Shown: piece after piece, positions 1-9,322 of the stretch
How positions within the stretch are numbered: position 1 is the first letter of the stretch
How the letters are laid out: every line of letters begins with the position of its first letter
Source: Hyphomonadaceae bacterium UBA1933
GTDB taxonomy: Bacteria; Pseudomonadota; Alphaproteobacteria; Caulobacterales; Aquidulcibacteraceae
Assembly (NCBI GenBank): GCA_002337085.1
Contig: DDFH01000006.1
Coordinates: 587,098-651,097 of the forward strand
Direction of reading: 5' to 3'
DNA length: 64,000 nucleotides
Program-made: the position numbers and the translations under genes
Notes under the pieces: generated by a model
What the model was told of the DNA's origin: nothing
The model's input: the letters and a program-made list of their open reading frames with translations, nothing else
Databases searched by the model: none

Positions 1-2
1 CA

Positions 3-509
3 AGCAATATTGCCAGAGAATTACATGAAGAATTGGCATTAAATAAAATAAAGCCGCCATATATTTTGGTCGGTCATTCATTGGGTGGTAGTTTCGCCCG
101 TCATTTCGCCCTTAATTATCGTGATGAAGTTGCAGGAATGGTCTTGATTGATCCATCAATCCCATATCAATCTAAAACCTTGGCTAAAATTGCCCCCAGA
201 GACTTTGCTAGGCTTAAAAAAGCAATGTCATTTGCCCCTTTGGCGGTGCGCGATGAATTTTATCACAGCGATTTAAATGATGATCCCGTGATGAAATATC
301 AAACATATCACCTTGATAAAACCATTATACTTGCCGCCGATAATGTTGGCAAAATGCAAAATGCGGATGAATATCTAACCATAAGGCATGCAGCGATGCG
401 TAAAATGGTGGGCGATTTTGGCGGCAAGGTGGAAATTGTCCATTCTGGGCATTTCATTCAAAATGAGCATCCCGAAATTGTGGTCGCTGCGGTAAAATCC
501 CTATTGTAA
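3..509 (+). CDS. alpha/beta hydrolase, C-terminal part (5' end outside window)
   Basis: The reading frame is open from the first bases of the window, and the residues before the first possible TTG start (position 33) already fit the family, so the gene begins upstream. The visible part carries the nucleophile elbow Gly-His-Ser-Leu-Gly-Gly near positions 72-90 and a late His in the motif SGHFIQNEHP, which together give the Ser and His of an alpha/beta-hydrolase triad. The acid would lie in the region around IDPS or later. It resembles lipase or esterase-like hydrolases of broad specificity, and the substrate cannot be read from sequence. No signal peptide can be judged because the N-terminus is missing. 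Confidence 0.8.
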   Translation, partial: SNIARELHEELALNKIKPPYILVGHSLGGSFARHFALNYRDEVAGMVLIDPSIPYQSKTLAKIAPRDFARLKKAMSFAPLAVRDEFYHSDLNDDPVMKYQTYHLDKTIILAADNVGKMQNADEYLTIRHAAMRKMVGDFGGKVEIVHSGHFIQNEHPEIVVAAVKSLL

Positions 510-617
510 TTAAAATTTCAAATTTTCTTTAAATCCATGTTGCATAGCGGCACTATTTTTTGATTCCGACAGATGGGGCGGCAATTTGGAATGCCAATCC
601 AATTATCGGGATTTGCA

Positions 618-1337
618 ATGGAAAAATCACAAATATTCGTAAAGCGCGTATGGCAGGGCGTTTTTACCCTTATCACGATTTGTTTTCTGTGGTGTTTTAT
701 AAATCTTTCAATTCTCGCTTTCTCATGGCTAAAATCATATTCGATGACTGTTGATGATAAGCCACAGACTTATTATGCCGATATGCGCCATGATAAAGGG
801 CAGGTTGGCAAAACCTTGATAATCTCGGCGATAAAGGCGCAGCCAGATAAAAAAGTCTGGTTTGGGCATATATGGGTGGTGTGGGATAAAGCACCACCAC
901 ATGCCCATGGTGAAAAAGAGGCTGGTTTTTATGCGGCATCAAAGGCACAGGCGGCCCGTGCATTAATCCTATCCATTATATCGCCTGCTGCATTAATTAC
1001 CGGTCAGAAGCCAATTGCCGGCGTTATGCGCAATGATGAAGGGCTTTATCGCCACTGGCAGTTGGTTTTGCGGGTTGATGATGCCCAATATGCGCGCGCG
1101 CTTTTGGTGGATGATAAATGGCGCAACCAAAATAAATACTTATTACGCCCTTCAATAAGCGGAAAAACCATCACATGCCGCGATTATGTGTTTGAGGTGG
1201 CGCAGGCGGTCGGCCTAAAGGTTAAACAAAATGATTGGGATAAATTCCCCCCCGAATCATTTTCTGAATTAGTAAAGTTAAACAATATCGAAACCCCCAA
1301 TAAGGTTTATTCATATCTTGCAATGCGTAATCCATAG
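618..1337 (+). CDS. membrane-anchored protein of unknown function, possible permuted NlpC/P60-like fold
   Basis: I do not recognise a named family. The ATG at 618 is preferred over an in-frame ATG at 573 because CGGGA lies about 6 bases upstream and the protein then begins with a short basic stretch and one hydrophobic segment (about residues 10-33), giving 239 aa with the bulk probably periplasmic. The soluble part has a conserved-looking His in GHIWVVWDK and, much later, a Cys in TCRDYVFEVAQAVGL at the start of a helix. His before Cys is the order of circularly permuted NlpC/P60 (LRAT/YaeF-type) domains, so a cysteine peptidase or amidase-like fold is possible. This is inference from motif order only. 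Confidence 0.6.
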   Translation: MEKSQIFVKRVWQGVFTLITICFLWCFINLSILAFSWLKSYSMTVDDKPQTYYADMRHDKGQVGKTLIISAIKAQPDKKVWFGHIWVVWDKAPPHAHGEKEAGFYAASKAQAARALILSIISPAALITGQKPIAGVMRNDEGLYRHWQLVLRVDDAQYARALLVDDKWRNQNKYLLRPSISGKTITCRDYVFEVAQAVGLKVKQNDWDKFPPESFSELVKLNNIETPNKVYSYLAMRNP

Positions 1338-1387
1338 GTGGGGTTTATTTTTATATTGAAATTCTAATCATTGCGCCAATATGATTA

Positions 1388-1816
1388 TTATTCCCATTTA
1401 AGGAATTTATACCAATTTGGATATGGATCCCAGATGCGTTCCAAAAGCTCACGGGCCTTGGGTTCTTCCCATCCTAAAATATCGCGGTGATAACGGTAAA
1501 GAAATGCACTTGTGCGGAAGTTAAATCTGTCATGAATGTGGATTTTATCCCCTTTAAGGGTCTCAAGAACGCCACAAAATTCTTCGAAATTCTCTTCGCT
1601 TGGGTTATCATATTGCACAAAAATATGGATGTAATCCATGCCTTTTGCCATGATGCTCGCAACTTTTTGCGCTAAATCATTACTCATGCCAAGGTCAACT
1701 ATATGGCCAACACCAATATCCGCCAGATATCGGATATTGTTATCATTTATCATCCCTGATGTAGTTATATAGTCGTTAATCCGTAGCCAGTTATAAATTT
1801 CTATTGGCTCAGCCAT
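1388..1816 (-). CDS. tyrosine-phosphatase-like protein lacking the catalytic Cys
   Basis: This 142-aa protein looks like the small cyanobacterial/proteobacterial protein tyrosine phosphatase-like family (DUF442-type): an N-terminal NWLRI..ITTSGM segment, a middle VDLGM segment and a late P-loop-like stretch. Where active members have His-Cys-x-x-Asn-x-Arg, this one reads IHIHDRFNFRTSAFLYRY, so the nucleophilic Cys is Asp while the Arg and following Ser remain. It is therefore probably a non-catalytic (pseudo)phosphatase, or it acts by another mechanism. It lies downstream of nrdA on the same strand, separated by a terminator hairpin, so it is likely transcribed separately. Confidence 0.7.
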   Translation of the reverse strand: MAEPIEIYNWLRINDYITTSGMINDNNIRYLADIGVGHIVDLGMSNDLAQKVASIMAKGMDYIHIFVQYDNPSEENFEEFCGVLETLKGDKIHIHDRFNFRTSAFLYRYHRDILGWEEPKARELLERIWDPYPNWYKFLKWE

Positions 1817-1891
1817 TTAACCAAATCCCTGAATTTATAGTCCCCAGAAGCATTTAGTATAAAAAAGTTATTTTTAAATTATTAAAAATAA

Positions 1892-1915
1892 ATGGGTGGA
1901 CACTGTCCCACCCAT
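1892..1915 (-). terminator. rho-independent terminator downstream of nrdA
   Basis: An 8-bp perfect stem (ATGGGTGG / CCACCCAT) with an 8-base loop lies 27 bases past the nrdA stop. On the minus strand it is followed by a T-rich run. Confidence 0.75.
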
Positions 1916-1941
1916 CTATTTGTTTTATGTATATTTTTATT

Positions 1942-3852
1942 TTATTGACATGCTAGGCATTCGTCATAATCGGTTTTTGCCGCCGATTTCATGTCAACAA
2001 CATCGGGATTTTCACCTTTGTCATAACCATCACGACCCGCAACCGCAGCCCGTTGAATAGATTTTGAACGGCAATAATAAAGTGATTTAATACCTTTTTC
2101 CCATGCCGACCAATGCAGCATATGAAGATCCCATTTATCTGCATCACCAGGAATAAATAGGTTCAATGACTGCCCTTGGCAGATATATGGTGTGCGGTCT
2201 GCCGCAAGCTCAATAATCCAGCGTTGATCAAGTTCGAAAGCAGTTTTAAACACTGCCTTTTCATGTTCATCAAGGCATTCAAGATGTTGAACAGAACCCT
2301 CTTGTTCAAGGATTGAGGTCCAGGTGGCAACATCATCCTTACCTTTTTCGGCAAGAAGTTTTTGCAATGCGCGATTTTTAACCGAGAATGAACCCGACAA
2401 TGTTTTATGAGTATAAATATTCGCAGGGATTGGCTCAATACCCGCAGAAGTGCCACCAGCAATGATAGAGATTGATGCCGTTGGTGCGATTGCCATTTTA
2501 TGGCTAAAGCGTGCCATAACACCACTTTCGGCCGCATCAGGGCAAGGGCCACGTTCTTGTGCAAGTTTCACAGACGCCGCATCCGCACCTTTGCGTATGT
2601 GTTGGAACATGCGGTTATTCCATGATTTCGCCATTGCTGATTCAAATGGGATGCCCATATTTTGGAAGAAGCTATGAAGCCCCATAATGCCCATACCAAC
2701 CGAACGTTCGCGGAAAGCCGAATATTTCGCATTATCCATTTCACTAGGCGCACGGGCAATGAAATCCTCAAGCACGTTGTCAAGGAAGCGCATCACGTCT
2801 TCAATAAATCTTTCATCATCTTTCCATTCAAGGAATTTTTCGGCATTTAATGATGATAAGCAGCAAACCGCAGTACGATCATTATCCAAATGGTCTTTAC
2901 CAGTGTGCAGCATGATTTCGGCGCAAAGATTAGATTGGCGCACTTTAAAGCCAAGATTACGTTGGTGCATTGGCATTGCGCGGTTCACATTGTCAACGAA
3001 AAGCAAATATGGCTCACCGGTTGCCATACGAACATCAAGAATTTTTTGCCATAAATCGCGTGCCTTGATGGTGCGCACTTGCTCACCCGTTTTTGGGCTG
3101 ATTAGTGCGAAATCACCACCACTACGAACGGCTTCCATAAATTCATCGGTAATATTCACGCCGTGGTGAAGGTTCAATGATTTACGGTTAAAGTCGCCAG
3201 CTGGTTTACGAATTTCCAAAAATTCAACGATTTCTGGGTGATGAACGTCAAGATATACCGCAGCAGAACCACGACGTAGCGAGCCTTGCGAGATCGCAAG
3301 AGTTAAAGAATCCATCACGCGGATAAAAGGAATAATGCCAGAGGTATGGCCGTTGGTTGAAATCTTTTCACCAATTGAACGAACCCCACCCCAATATGTG
3401 CCGATACCGCCACCATTTGATGCCAGCCAAACATTTTCATTCCAAGTTTGCACAATACCATCAAGCGAATCGTCAACGGCATTCAAAAAGCATGAAATTG
3501 GTAGGCCGCGCGCCGCACCACCATTTGAAAGCACAGGGGTCGCAGGCATAAACCAAAGGCGTGAAATATAATCATAAATTCTTTGGGCATGGTCGGCATC
3601 ATCGGCATAGGTGGTCGCAACACGTGCAAACATATCTTGGAAAGATTCGCCAGGCAGAAGGTAGCGATCTTCCAAAGTAGTTTTGCCGAAATCGGTCAAA
3701 AGATCGTCACGTGAACGATCGATTTCAACCTTTTGCACAAGGCTAAGTTTGAATGGTTTTGGCTTGCCGCGACGTAGTTCGCCCTGTGAAACGGATTTCA
3801 AATTATCCTGATTATCACTTGCTTGTACCGTTGCATTATCGTGCTGCGCCAT
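1942..3852 (-). CDS. nrdA: class I ribonucleoside-diphosphate reductase, alpha (large) subunit
   Basis: Reduces ribonucleoside diphosphates to deoxy forms for DNA synthesis, together with a radical-carrying NrdB subunit that is not in this window. The 636-aa protein has the active-site pair Cys121 (LPISC) and Cys330 or 331 (TAVCC), the thiyl-radical loop NLCAE (Asn308, Cys310, Glu312), the radical-relay Tyr pair in SLYYCRS, and a C-terminal CLAC thiol pair that re-reduces the active site. It is over 100 residues shorter than E. coli NrdA because the N-terminal ATP-cone is absent; the N-terminus is a short polar leader. The start is supported by AAGGAAT about 10 bases upstream. An NrdR box lies about 130 bp upstream. 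Confidence 0.95.
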   Translation of the reverse strand: MAQHDNATVQASDNQDNLKSVSQGELRRGKPKPFKLSLVQKVEIDRSRDDLLTDFGKTTLEDRYLLPGESFQDMFARVATTYADDADHAQRIYDYISRLWFMPATPVLSNGGAARGLPISCFLNAVDDSLDGIVQTWNENVWLASNGGGIGTYWGGVRSIGEKISTNGHTSGIIPFIRVMDSLTLAISQGSLRRGSAAVYLDVHHPEIVEFLEIRKPAGDFNRKSLNLHHGVNITDEFMEAVRSGGDFALISPKTGEQVRTIKARDLWQKILDVRMATGEPYLLFVDNVNRAMPMHQRNLGFKVRQSNLCAEIMLHTGKDHLDNDRTAVCCLSSLNAEKFLEWKDDERFIEDVMRFLDNVLEDFIARAPSEMDNAKYSAFRERSVGMGIMGLHSFFQNMGIPFESAMAKSWNNRMFQHIRKGADAASVKLAQERGPCPDAAESGVMARFSHKMAIAPTASISIIAGGTSAGIEPIPANIYTHKTLSGSFSVKNRALQKLLAEKGKDDVATWTSILEQEGSVQHLECLDEHEKAVFKTAFELDQRWIIELAADRTPYICQGQSLNLFIPGDADKWDLHMLHWSAWEKGIKSLYYCRSKSIQRAAVAGRDGYDKGENPDVVDMKSAAKTDYDECLACQ

Positions 3853-4327
3853 TGTTGATTATTCCTTCGCCCAAACAAAAATAGTTTATAAAAATTTGTG
3901 AAAACTGCGTAATTTAAAAAACATTTAAATTACAAATATTTGTCACAATTCCCATATAGTGTGTATGTCTTTAGCCCCAAGACACAATATATAGTGTGTC
4001 CTAATCGCCCTTTTGGTCAATATGCAATTTCATATGAAATTCATTTTTTTTATGAAATTGATTAATGAACCCTTAATGACGGGCTTTCTTGGTAAGAACT
4101 TATTCATATTTTTTGCAGTTGGAAATAGTGGCACAAGTTAGAATCTGTGCACAAGTCGCGACCTGTCTGCTTTGGGGAAATTTGCAACCGAAAAGTTACA
4201 AAAATTACAGATTCGTCCACAGCTTTTTTGGCGCACAAAAAATTCATCATGTATTCATTTTAAAAATAATAGAATGGTAAAATATTTTTTATTCGACATA
4301 TGTCGTTTTTTGTGGCGTAATCAGCAT
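3853..4327. other. 475-bp intergenic region between nrdA and a lipoprotein gene
   Basis: This very AT-rich divergent gap holds the NrdR-type site and a weaker partner site on the nrdA side. Toward the lipoprotein gene I see no convincing terminator, RNA gene or small ORF. A 63-codon open frame from a TTG at 4089 has no ribosome site and no family resemblance, so it is not called. Confidence 0.6.
3947..3997 (-). promoter_or_regulatory. NrdR box (strong) with a weaker upstream-half partner
   Basis: Positions 3982-3997 read ACACAATATATAGTGT, a near-perfect match to the NrdR operator consensus that controls ribonucleotide reductase genes. A second candidate at 3947-3962 keeps only the right half (ATATAGTGT). 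The two are 35 bp apart start to start, slightly more than the three-turn spacing usual for NrdR pairs. The placement 95-145 bp upstream of the nrdA start fits repression by NrdR-ATP/dATP. Confidence 0.7.
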
Positions 4328-4768
4328 ATGAAAAAACTTGTATTAATTCCCACTTTAATTGCTGTTCTTGGTTTAGCAGCCTGTGAAACCGTCCCTTATA
4401 AAGATCGGGCGGCATTATATCAAAAGCAAGTTTCGGACAAATATGTCGGCCAATCGGTTGACAATGTTGTGCTTGACCTTGGTCCACCAACTTCAACCTA
4501 TCCATTAACTGATGGTCGTGAGATGCTTCAGTTTGAGACCAAAAAGGATGGTTATTATCCGCGCTCTTCTGGTTATGTAAGTGTTGGAACCGGTTGGGGC
4601 GGTGGTTGGCATCACCGCAATTATGGCGGTTTTGGCATTGGCATCCCGTTCCCAATGGAATATCCAGACGGCTATAATTCCAATGAGGCCAAATGCGTGA
4701 AACGCTTTATTGTTAATAAACAAAAATTGGTCGAAAGCTTTGCCTTTGAAGGTAAGGGCTGTTTTTAA
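4328..4768 (+). CDS. small outer-membrane-type lipoprotein, unknown function
   Basis: An open frame extends upstream to 4172, but the ATG at 4328 begins a textbook lipoprotein signal: MKK, a hydrophobic core, and a lipobox LAAC with Cys at residue 19, giving 146 aa. The mature part has a segment YVGQSVDNVVLDLGPPTSTYPLTDG, which resembles the small SmpA/BamE-like or DUF-type lipoproteins that begin with G-x-S-x-x-(V/L)-x-x-x-(F/L)G-x-P. A Gly/Trp/His-rich loop follows (GTGWGGGWHHRNYGG), and two Cys lie near the C-terminus. Exact function is unknown. Confidence 0.75.
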   Translation: MKKLVLIPTLIAVLGLAACETVPYKDRAALYQKQVSDKYVGQSVDNVVLDLGPPTSTYPLTDGREMLQFETKKDGYYPRSSGYVSVGTGWGGGWHHRNYGGFGIGIPFPMEYPDGYNSNEAKCVKRFIVNKQKLVESFAFEGKGCF

Positions 4769-4777
4769 ACCTCTTTC

Positions 4778-5359
4778 CTAATAAGAATATTCGACATATA
4801 TTTCAGAAATAAGCGGGTTATTGCGCTTAACCGCTTTGTCATTAGAGTTTATGGAAATGTCACCGATAATATTGTCAAAATCGGTGGCGTTTTCAGGAAG
4901 TTCAAAGCGTAAACCATATTGGCAGGTTTTTGTCCCCGCTAATTTACCCTTATGAAAATCACCGGTATAGCCACCATAATCCCAATCAAAGCCAGCCATT
5001 GAAATTGGCGCGCCATTAATTGCCACGGCTTTGTTAAGGCGATCAGAATTGGTTAGGCCTTTTAACTTCCAATCACTTTTATTTGTGCGCACAGTAACGC
5101 TACCAACACGGGTCATTTCTTCATCGTCAAAAATAATTTCGATACGCTTTAATTTGTTTTTGGGATAAAGGATTATGCCTTTTGCGGTTTCGCCTTCTGG
5201 CAAATTAATCGTATCTATGACGGCATTTTTGCCATAGCGTGCCTTGATTGTTTTCGCGCTATCACCAGGTTTGACGGGGTAATTACAGCTTAGGTCTTCG
5301 GCCATACAATTGGTGGCGAATGCTGTGCTGATGGCAATAATAAAAACACGTTTTAACAA
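4778..5359 (-). CDS. secreted protein of unknown function
   Basis: 193 aa starting at a TTG codon that is well supported by AAAGGGG 7 bases upstream. A signal peptide is evident (MLKRVF, hydrophobic run, cleavage after CMA). The mature part has three Cys and the phrase YPVKPGDSAKTIKARYG near its start, suggesting a small periplasmic domain in which a calculated ionic/energetic surface is not obvious. No known catalytic motif is seen. It converges on the lipoprotein gene with 9 bases between the stops. I cannot assign a function. Confidence 0.7.
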   Translation of the reverse strand: MLKRVFIIAISTAFATNCMAEDLSCNYPVKPGDSAKTIKARYGKNAVIDTINLPEGETAKGIILYPKNKLKRIEIIFDDEEMTRVGSVTVRTNKSDWKLKGLTNSDRLNKAVAINGAPISMAGFDWDYGGYTGDFHKGKLAGTKTCQYGLRFELPENATDFDNIIGDISINSNDKAVKRNNPLISEIYVEYSY

Positions 5360-5410
5360 TTTAAACCCCTTTGATATTTAAAGCCAAAATATAATGTTTT
5401 GCAAAATAAA

Positions 5411-5433
5411 AAAGGGTGCAAAATGCACCCTTT
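5411..5433. terminator. bidirectional terminator after fba
   Basis: A 10-bp perfect stem (AAAGGGTGCA / TGCACCCTTT) with a 3-base AAA loop is flanked by A- and T-runs. It terminates the minus-strand fba transcript. Confidence 0.85.
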
Positions 5434-5456
5434 TAAATTCATTTAAATTTTTGCGA

Positions 5457-6494
5457 TTATTTATATATCGAAACCATTTTTTCCAATGGAATTGGTTTGA
5501 TTTTTGACGCTTGTCCCGCTGTGCCAAATTCTTCAAAGCGTGCAAGGCAAACTTTTTTCGCCGCCTCTTTTGCAGGGCCCAAATATTTGCGTGGATCAAA
5601 TTCAGAAGGGTTGGTTGCGAACACTTTACGAATTGCACCAGTCATAGCAAGGCGGATATCGGTATCGATATTGATTTTACGAACACCGTGTTTGATACCT
5701 TCTTGGATTTCTTCAACAGGAACGCCATAGGTTTCTTTCATATCGCCGCCAAATTCACGGATAATCGCCAATAATTCTTGTGGCACAGAGCTTGAGCCAT
5801 GCATAACAAGGTGGGTGTTTGGAATTACTGCGTGGATTTCTTTGATGCGCTGGATTGAAAGAATGTCACCAGTAGGTTTTTTGGTGAATTTATATGCACC
5901 GTGTGAAGTACCAATTGCAATTGCAAGGGCGTCAACACCGGTTTTGGCAACGAAATCTTTGGCCTCTTGTGGGTCGGTTAAAAGTTGTGAATGGTCTAAT
6001 TTACCTTCTGCGCCAACACCGTCTTCAGCTTCACCCATGCCAGTTTCAAGCGAACCAAGGCAGCCCAATTCACCCTCAACAGAAACGCCAATCGCGTGTG
6101 AGAATTTAACAACTTCACGGGTTACTTCAACGTTATATTCATAAGAAGATGGGGTTTTGCCATCACTCATCAAAGAGCCGTCCATCATTACCGAGGTAAA
6201 GCCAGAACGAATTGATGCCTGACAAACCGCAGGTGACGTACCGTGGTCTTGGTGAAGAACTACGGGAACATCGGGATAAAGCTCAACTGCAGCAAGCATA
6301 AGGTGGCGTAGCATTGGTTCAGAGGCATATTTACGTGCACCCGCAGATGCTTGTAAAATTACCGGAGAATTGGTTTCCGCCGCAGCCTCCATAATCGCAA
6401 CGGTTTGTTCCATATCATTTACGTTAAATGCGGGAACGCCGTAATTATTCTCTGCTGCGTGGTCTAAAAGTTGGCGAAGTGAAACGAAAGCCAT
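5457..6494 (-). CDS. fba: fructose-1,6-bisphosphate aldolase, class II
   Basis: Zn-dependent aldolase that interconverts fructose-1,6-bisphosphate with dihydroxyacetone phosphate and glyceraldehyde-3-phosphate. The 345-aa protein has the class II hallmarks: catalytic/metal ligands in VVLHQDHG (Asp and His), EGELGCLG, the His of GTSHGAYKF, the His of VMHGSSS and the phosphate-binding NIDTDIR. It belongs to the CbbA-like subtype of about 345 aa. The ATG at 6494 is preferred over the preceding TTG because GGGAG sits 6 bases upstream. It is 28 bp downstream of the transketolase gene and probably cotranscribed with it. No RuBisCO or phosphoribulokinase gene is present, so central carbon metabolism rather than the Calvin cycle is the likely role. 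Confidence 0.96.
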   Translation of the reverse strand: MAFVSLRQLLDHAAENNYGVPAFNVNDMEQTVAIMEAAAETNSPVILQASAGARKYASEPMLRHLMLAAVELYPDVPVVLHQDHGTSPAVCQASIRSGFTSVMMDGSLMSDGKTPSSYEYNVEVTREVVKFSHAIGVSVEGELGCLGSLETGMGEAEDGVGAEGKLDHSQLLTDPQEAKDFVAKTGVDALAIAIGTSHGAYKFTKKPTGDILSIQRIKEIHAVIPNTHLVMHGSSSVPQELLAIIREFGGDMKETYGVPVEEIQEGIKHGVRKINIDTDIRLAMTGAIRKVFATNPSEFDPRKYLGPAKEAAKKVCLARFEEFGTAGQASKIKPIPLEKMVSIYK

Positions 6495-6522
6495 CAATAA
6501 CTCCCTAGGTTTAAAATTAAAG

Positions 6523-8523
6523 CTACAAAACTACTTTGACTTCTTGTACCAAATTGTCAACCGTTAGGCCAAAGTGTTTGTATAAATCTTTAGCTGGTGC
6601 AGATTCCCCAAAGGTTGGAATGCCCAAAACTTTACCAGAACGCCCAACATATTTGTGCCAAAGGTCTGGTTGCGAAGCCTCAATCGCGACCACAGGAAGC
6701 GCATTTGGCAACACGCTTTCTTGATATTCTTTTGATTGTTTATCAAAGACATTGGTCGATGGCATTGAAACCACATTGACCATAATTCCTTGCTCAGCAA
6801 GGGCATTTTGCGCGCCGATTGCAATCTCAACCTCGGAACCGGTGGCAAGGATAATTGCCTTGGCACTATCTTTTGCGCTTAGGATATAGCCACCTTTTTT
6901 AATGCCTTCGATATGTTCAGCATTTGCCACAACCGCAAGATTTTGACGAGAAAGGCAAAGTGCGCTTGGGCCATCCTTGCGCGAAATAGCCGCACCCCAA
7001 GCAACAGCAGTTTCCAAGCTGTCGGCAGGGCGCCAAACTTCAAGGTTTGGAATGATGCGCAGACTTGGGATATGCTCAATTGATTGGTGGGTTGGGCCAT
7101 CTTCACCAAGACCGATTGAATCGTGGGTAAAGACATGAACTACGCGGATTTTCATCAATGCCGCCATACGAATCGCATTGCGTGAATAATCACTAAAGGT
7201 CAAGAAAGTGCCGCCAAATGGAAGGTAGCCACCATAAAGTGCCATACCATTCATCATTGCCGCCATGCCAAATTCACGCACGCCATAAGATAAATGATTG
7301 CCCCATTTATCACGACCTGCAACCACACAACCTTTGAAATTGGTAAGGTTTGATCCGGTTAAATCCGCAGAGCCGCCAAAAAATTCTGGTGCAAATGGTG
7401 CAAATGCCGAAAGCGCATTTTGGCTCGCTTTACGGGTTGCAACGACTTGTGGGTTTGCCGCGATTTCGGCATAAATTTTATCGGCAACCGCTGCAAAATC
7501 AGGGATTAAATCGCCATTGAGACGGCGTACAAGCTCAGCAGCTTCTTTTGGATATGCAGCCTTGTACGCGGCAAATTTTTCATTCCATGCAGCCTCTAAT
7601 TTTGCACCTTTTTCGGTTGCATCCCATGCCGCATAAATATCTTGCGGGATTTCAAACGGCGCATATTTCCAGCCCAAAGCCGCACGAGTTGCCGCGATTT
7701 CATCACCGCCCAAAGCCGCACCATGCACATCATGTGTACCAGCTTTATTTGGTGAGCCTTTGCCAATTACGGTTTTGCAAATGATAAGGGTTGGTTTGCC
7801 ATCATCTTTAACGGCTTGTGCTTTTGCAGAATCAATTGCGTTTGAAACGGCGGCAACGTCATGCCCGTCAATATCGCGGATTACGTTCCAACCATAAGCC
7901 TCAAAACGTTTTGCGGTGTCATCATTAAACCAACCTTCGACATGACCATCAATCGAAATGCCATTATCATCATAAAACGCCACCAATTTTGAAAGGCGCA
8001 GTGTTCCGGCAAGCCCGCAAACCTCATGCGAGATACCTTCCATCATGCAGCCATCGCCAAGGAAAGCATAGGTGAAGTTATCAATGATTTTGTGATTATC
8101 TTTATTGAACTCTGCCGCCAATAATTTTTCTGATAATGCCATACCAACCGCATTGGCGATACCTTGACCAAGTGGGCCAGTGGTGGTTTCAACACCGGCA
8201 GTAATACCATATTCAGGGTGACCAGCAGTTTTTGAATGCAGCTTGCGGAAGTTTTTGATTTCAGACATTGGCAAATCATAGCCAGTGAAATGTAGCAATG
8301 AATAAATAAGCATAGAGCCATGACCATTTGATAAAACAAATCTGTCACGTCCTGCCCATTTTGGGTTTTTAGGGTTGTGGTTAAGATGTTTGCCCCACAA
8401 TGCCACCGAAATTTCCGCCATGCCCATTGGTGCACCTGGGTGGCCTGATTTTGCCGCCTCAACCGCATCGACGCTTAAAATACGAATGGCATTCGCCATT
8501 TTGGTTTCAATTTCGCTGTTCAT
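6523..8523 (-). CDS. tkt: transketolase
   Basis: Thiamine-diphosphate enzyme of the non-oxidative pentose phosphate pathway, moving two-carbon units between sugar phosphates. The frame is open up to 8589, but the ATG at 8523 has GGGGA at the right distance and gives 666 aa, the usual family length. Visible motifs are SGHPGAPMG near the N-terminus, the ThDP/Mg loop GDGCMMEG, and the pyrimidine-domain [10 protein letters not shown] with the catalytic Glu. Gene order rpe-tkt-fba on one strand groups three sugar-phosphate enzymes. Confidence 0.96.
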   Translation of the reverse strand: MNSEIETKMANAIRILSVDAVEAAKSGHPGAPMGMAEISVALWGKHLNHNPKNPKWAGRDRFVLSNGHGSMLIYSLLHFTGYDLPMSEIKNFRKLHSKTAGHPEYGITAGVETTTGPLGQGIANAVGMALSEKLLAAEFNKDNHKIIDNFTYAFLGDGCMMEGISHEVCGLAGTLRLSKLVAFYDDNGISIDGHVEGWFNDDTAKRFEAYGWNVIRDIDGHDVAAVSNAIDSAKAQAVKDDGKPTLIICKTVIGKGSPNKAGTHDVHGAALGGDEIAATRAALGWKYAPFEIPQDIYAAWDATEKGAKLEAAWNEKFAAYKAAYPKEAAELVRRLNGDLIPDFAAVADKIYAEIAANPQVVATRKASQNALSAFAPFAPEFFGGSADLTGSNLTNFKGCVVAGRDKWGNHLSYGVREFGMAAMMNGMALYGGYLPFGGTFLTFSDYSRNAIRMAALMKIRVVHVFTHDSIGLGEDGPTHQSIEHIPSLRIIPNLEVWRPADSLETAVAWGAAISRKDGPSALCLSRQNLAVVANAEHIEGIKKGGYILSAKDSAKAIILATGSEVEIAIGAQNALAEQGIMVNVVSMPSTNVFDKQSKEYQESVLPNALPVVAIEASQPDLWHKYVGRSGKVLGIPTFGESAPAKDLYKHFGLTVDNLVQEVKVVL

Positions 8524-8627
8524 GCTATTCCCCGATAAATTGCTAAAACCTTTGCGGGGACGCATGACGGGAAATGCCCAATTTTTCAAGGAAAAATGTG
8601 AGTCTGAAACAATTTTTTGCGTGCGGA

Positions 8628-9311
8628 TTATATTCCAGCGTTTGCCTTAAGGGTTGAAATTATGTTTTTATAACCGCCATCAGGATCTTTTGCGCCAAAT
8701 ACAGCTGACCCCGCCACAAAAGTATCCGCGCCCGCTGCCGCAATTTCGGCAATATTATCGGCCTTTACGCCGCCATCGACTTCAAGCCAAATATCCTGCC
8801 CGCCTTTTGCCTTATGGGCATCAATCAGGGTGCGCACTTTTTTAAGTTTGGTAAGCGTTGATGGAATGAATGATTGTCCGCCAAAACCAGGGTTCACCGA
8901 CATCAAAAGAATCATGTCCAATTTGTCCATGACATATTCAAGGCATTCAACCGGGGTTGCGGGGTTTAAAACTAAACCCGCTTTGCAGCCATTATCACGA
9001 ATTAATTGCAATGAACGGTCAATATGATCCGATGCTTCGGGGTGGAAAGTGATGATATTTGCGCCCGCTTTGGCAAACATTGGTATAATGGCATCAACAG
9101 GCTTTACCATCAAATGCACATCAATTGGGATTGATACATGTGGGCGAATTGCCTCGCACACCAATGGGCCAATGGTAAGATTGGGGACATAATGATTATC
9201 CATAACATCAAAATGCACCAAATCCGCACCCGCCGCCTCAATCGCGCGAACTTCCGAGCCCAAATTGGCAAAATCAGCAGAAAGTATTGATGGTGCGATG
9301 CGTGCAGTCAT
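8628..9311 (-). CDS. rpe: ribulose-phosphate 3-epimerase
   Basis: Interconverts ribulose-5-phosphate and xylulose-5-phosphate, supplying transketolase encoded next door. The 227-aa TIM-barrel protein shows the family pattern: [13 protein letters not shown] at the start, the metal/catalytic Asp and His in [12 protein letters not shown] and DVHLMV, the [12 protein letters not shown] phosphate loop, and the catalytic Asp in LEVDGGV. The start has AGGGGC upstream. It lies 11 bp after metW, so it may be read from the metX promoter as well as its own. Confidence 0.95.
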   Translation of the reverse strand: MTARIAPSILSADFANLGSEVRAIEAAGADLVHFDVMDNHYVPNLTIGPLVCEAIRPHVSIPIDVHLMVKPVDAIIPMFAKAGANIITFHPEASDHIDRSLQLIRDNGCKAGLVLNPATPVECLEYVMDKLDMILLMSVNPGFGGQSFIPSTLTKLKKVRTLIDAHKAKGGQDIWLEVDGGVKADNIAEIAAAGADTFVAGSAVFGAKDPDGGYKNIISTLKANAGI

Positions 9312-9322
9312 TTAATTAGCCC

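Noticed and set aside
4089..4280. 63-codon open frame upstream of the lipoprotein gene
   Set aside because: It starts at TTG without a ribosome site and has no recognisable domain.
5457..9311. Calvin-cycle operon
   Set aside because: fba, tkt and rpe occur together, but phosphoribulokinase and RuBisCO are absent; this fits the pentose phosphate pathway and gluconeogenesis.
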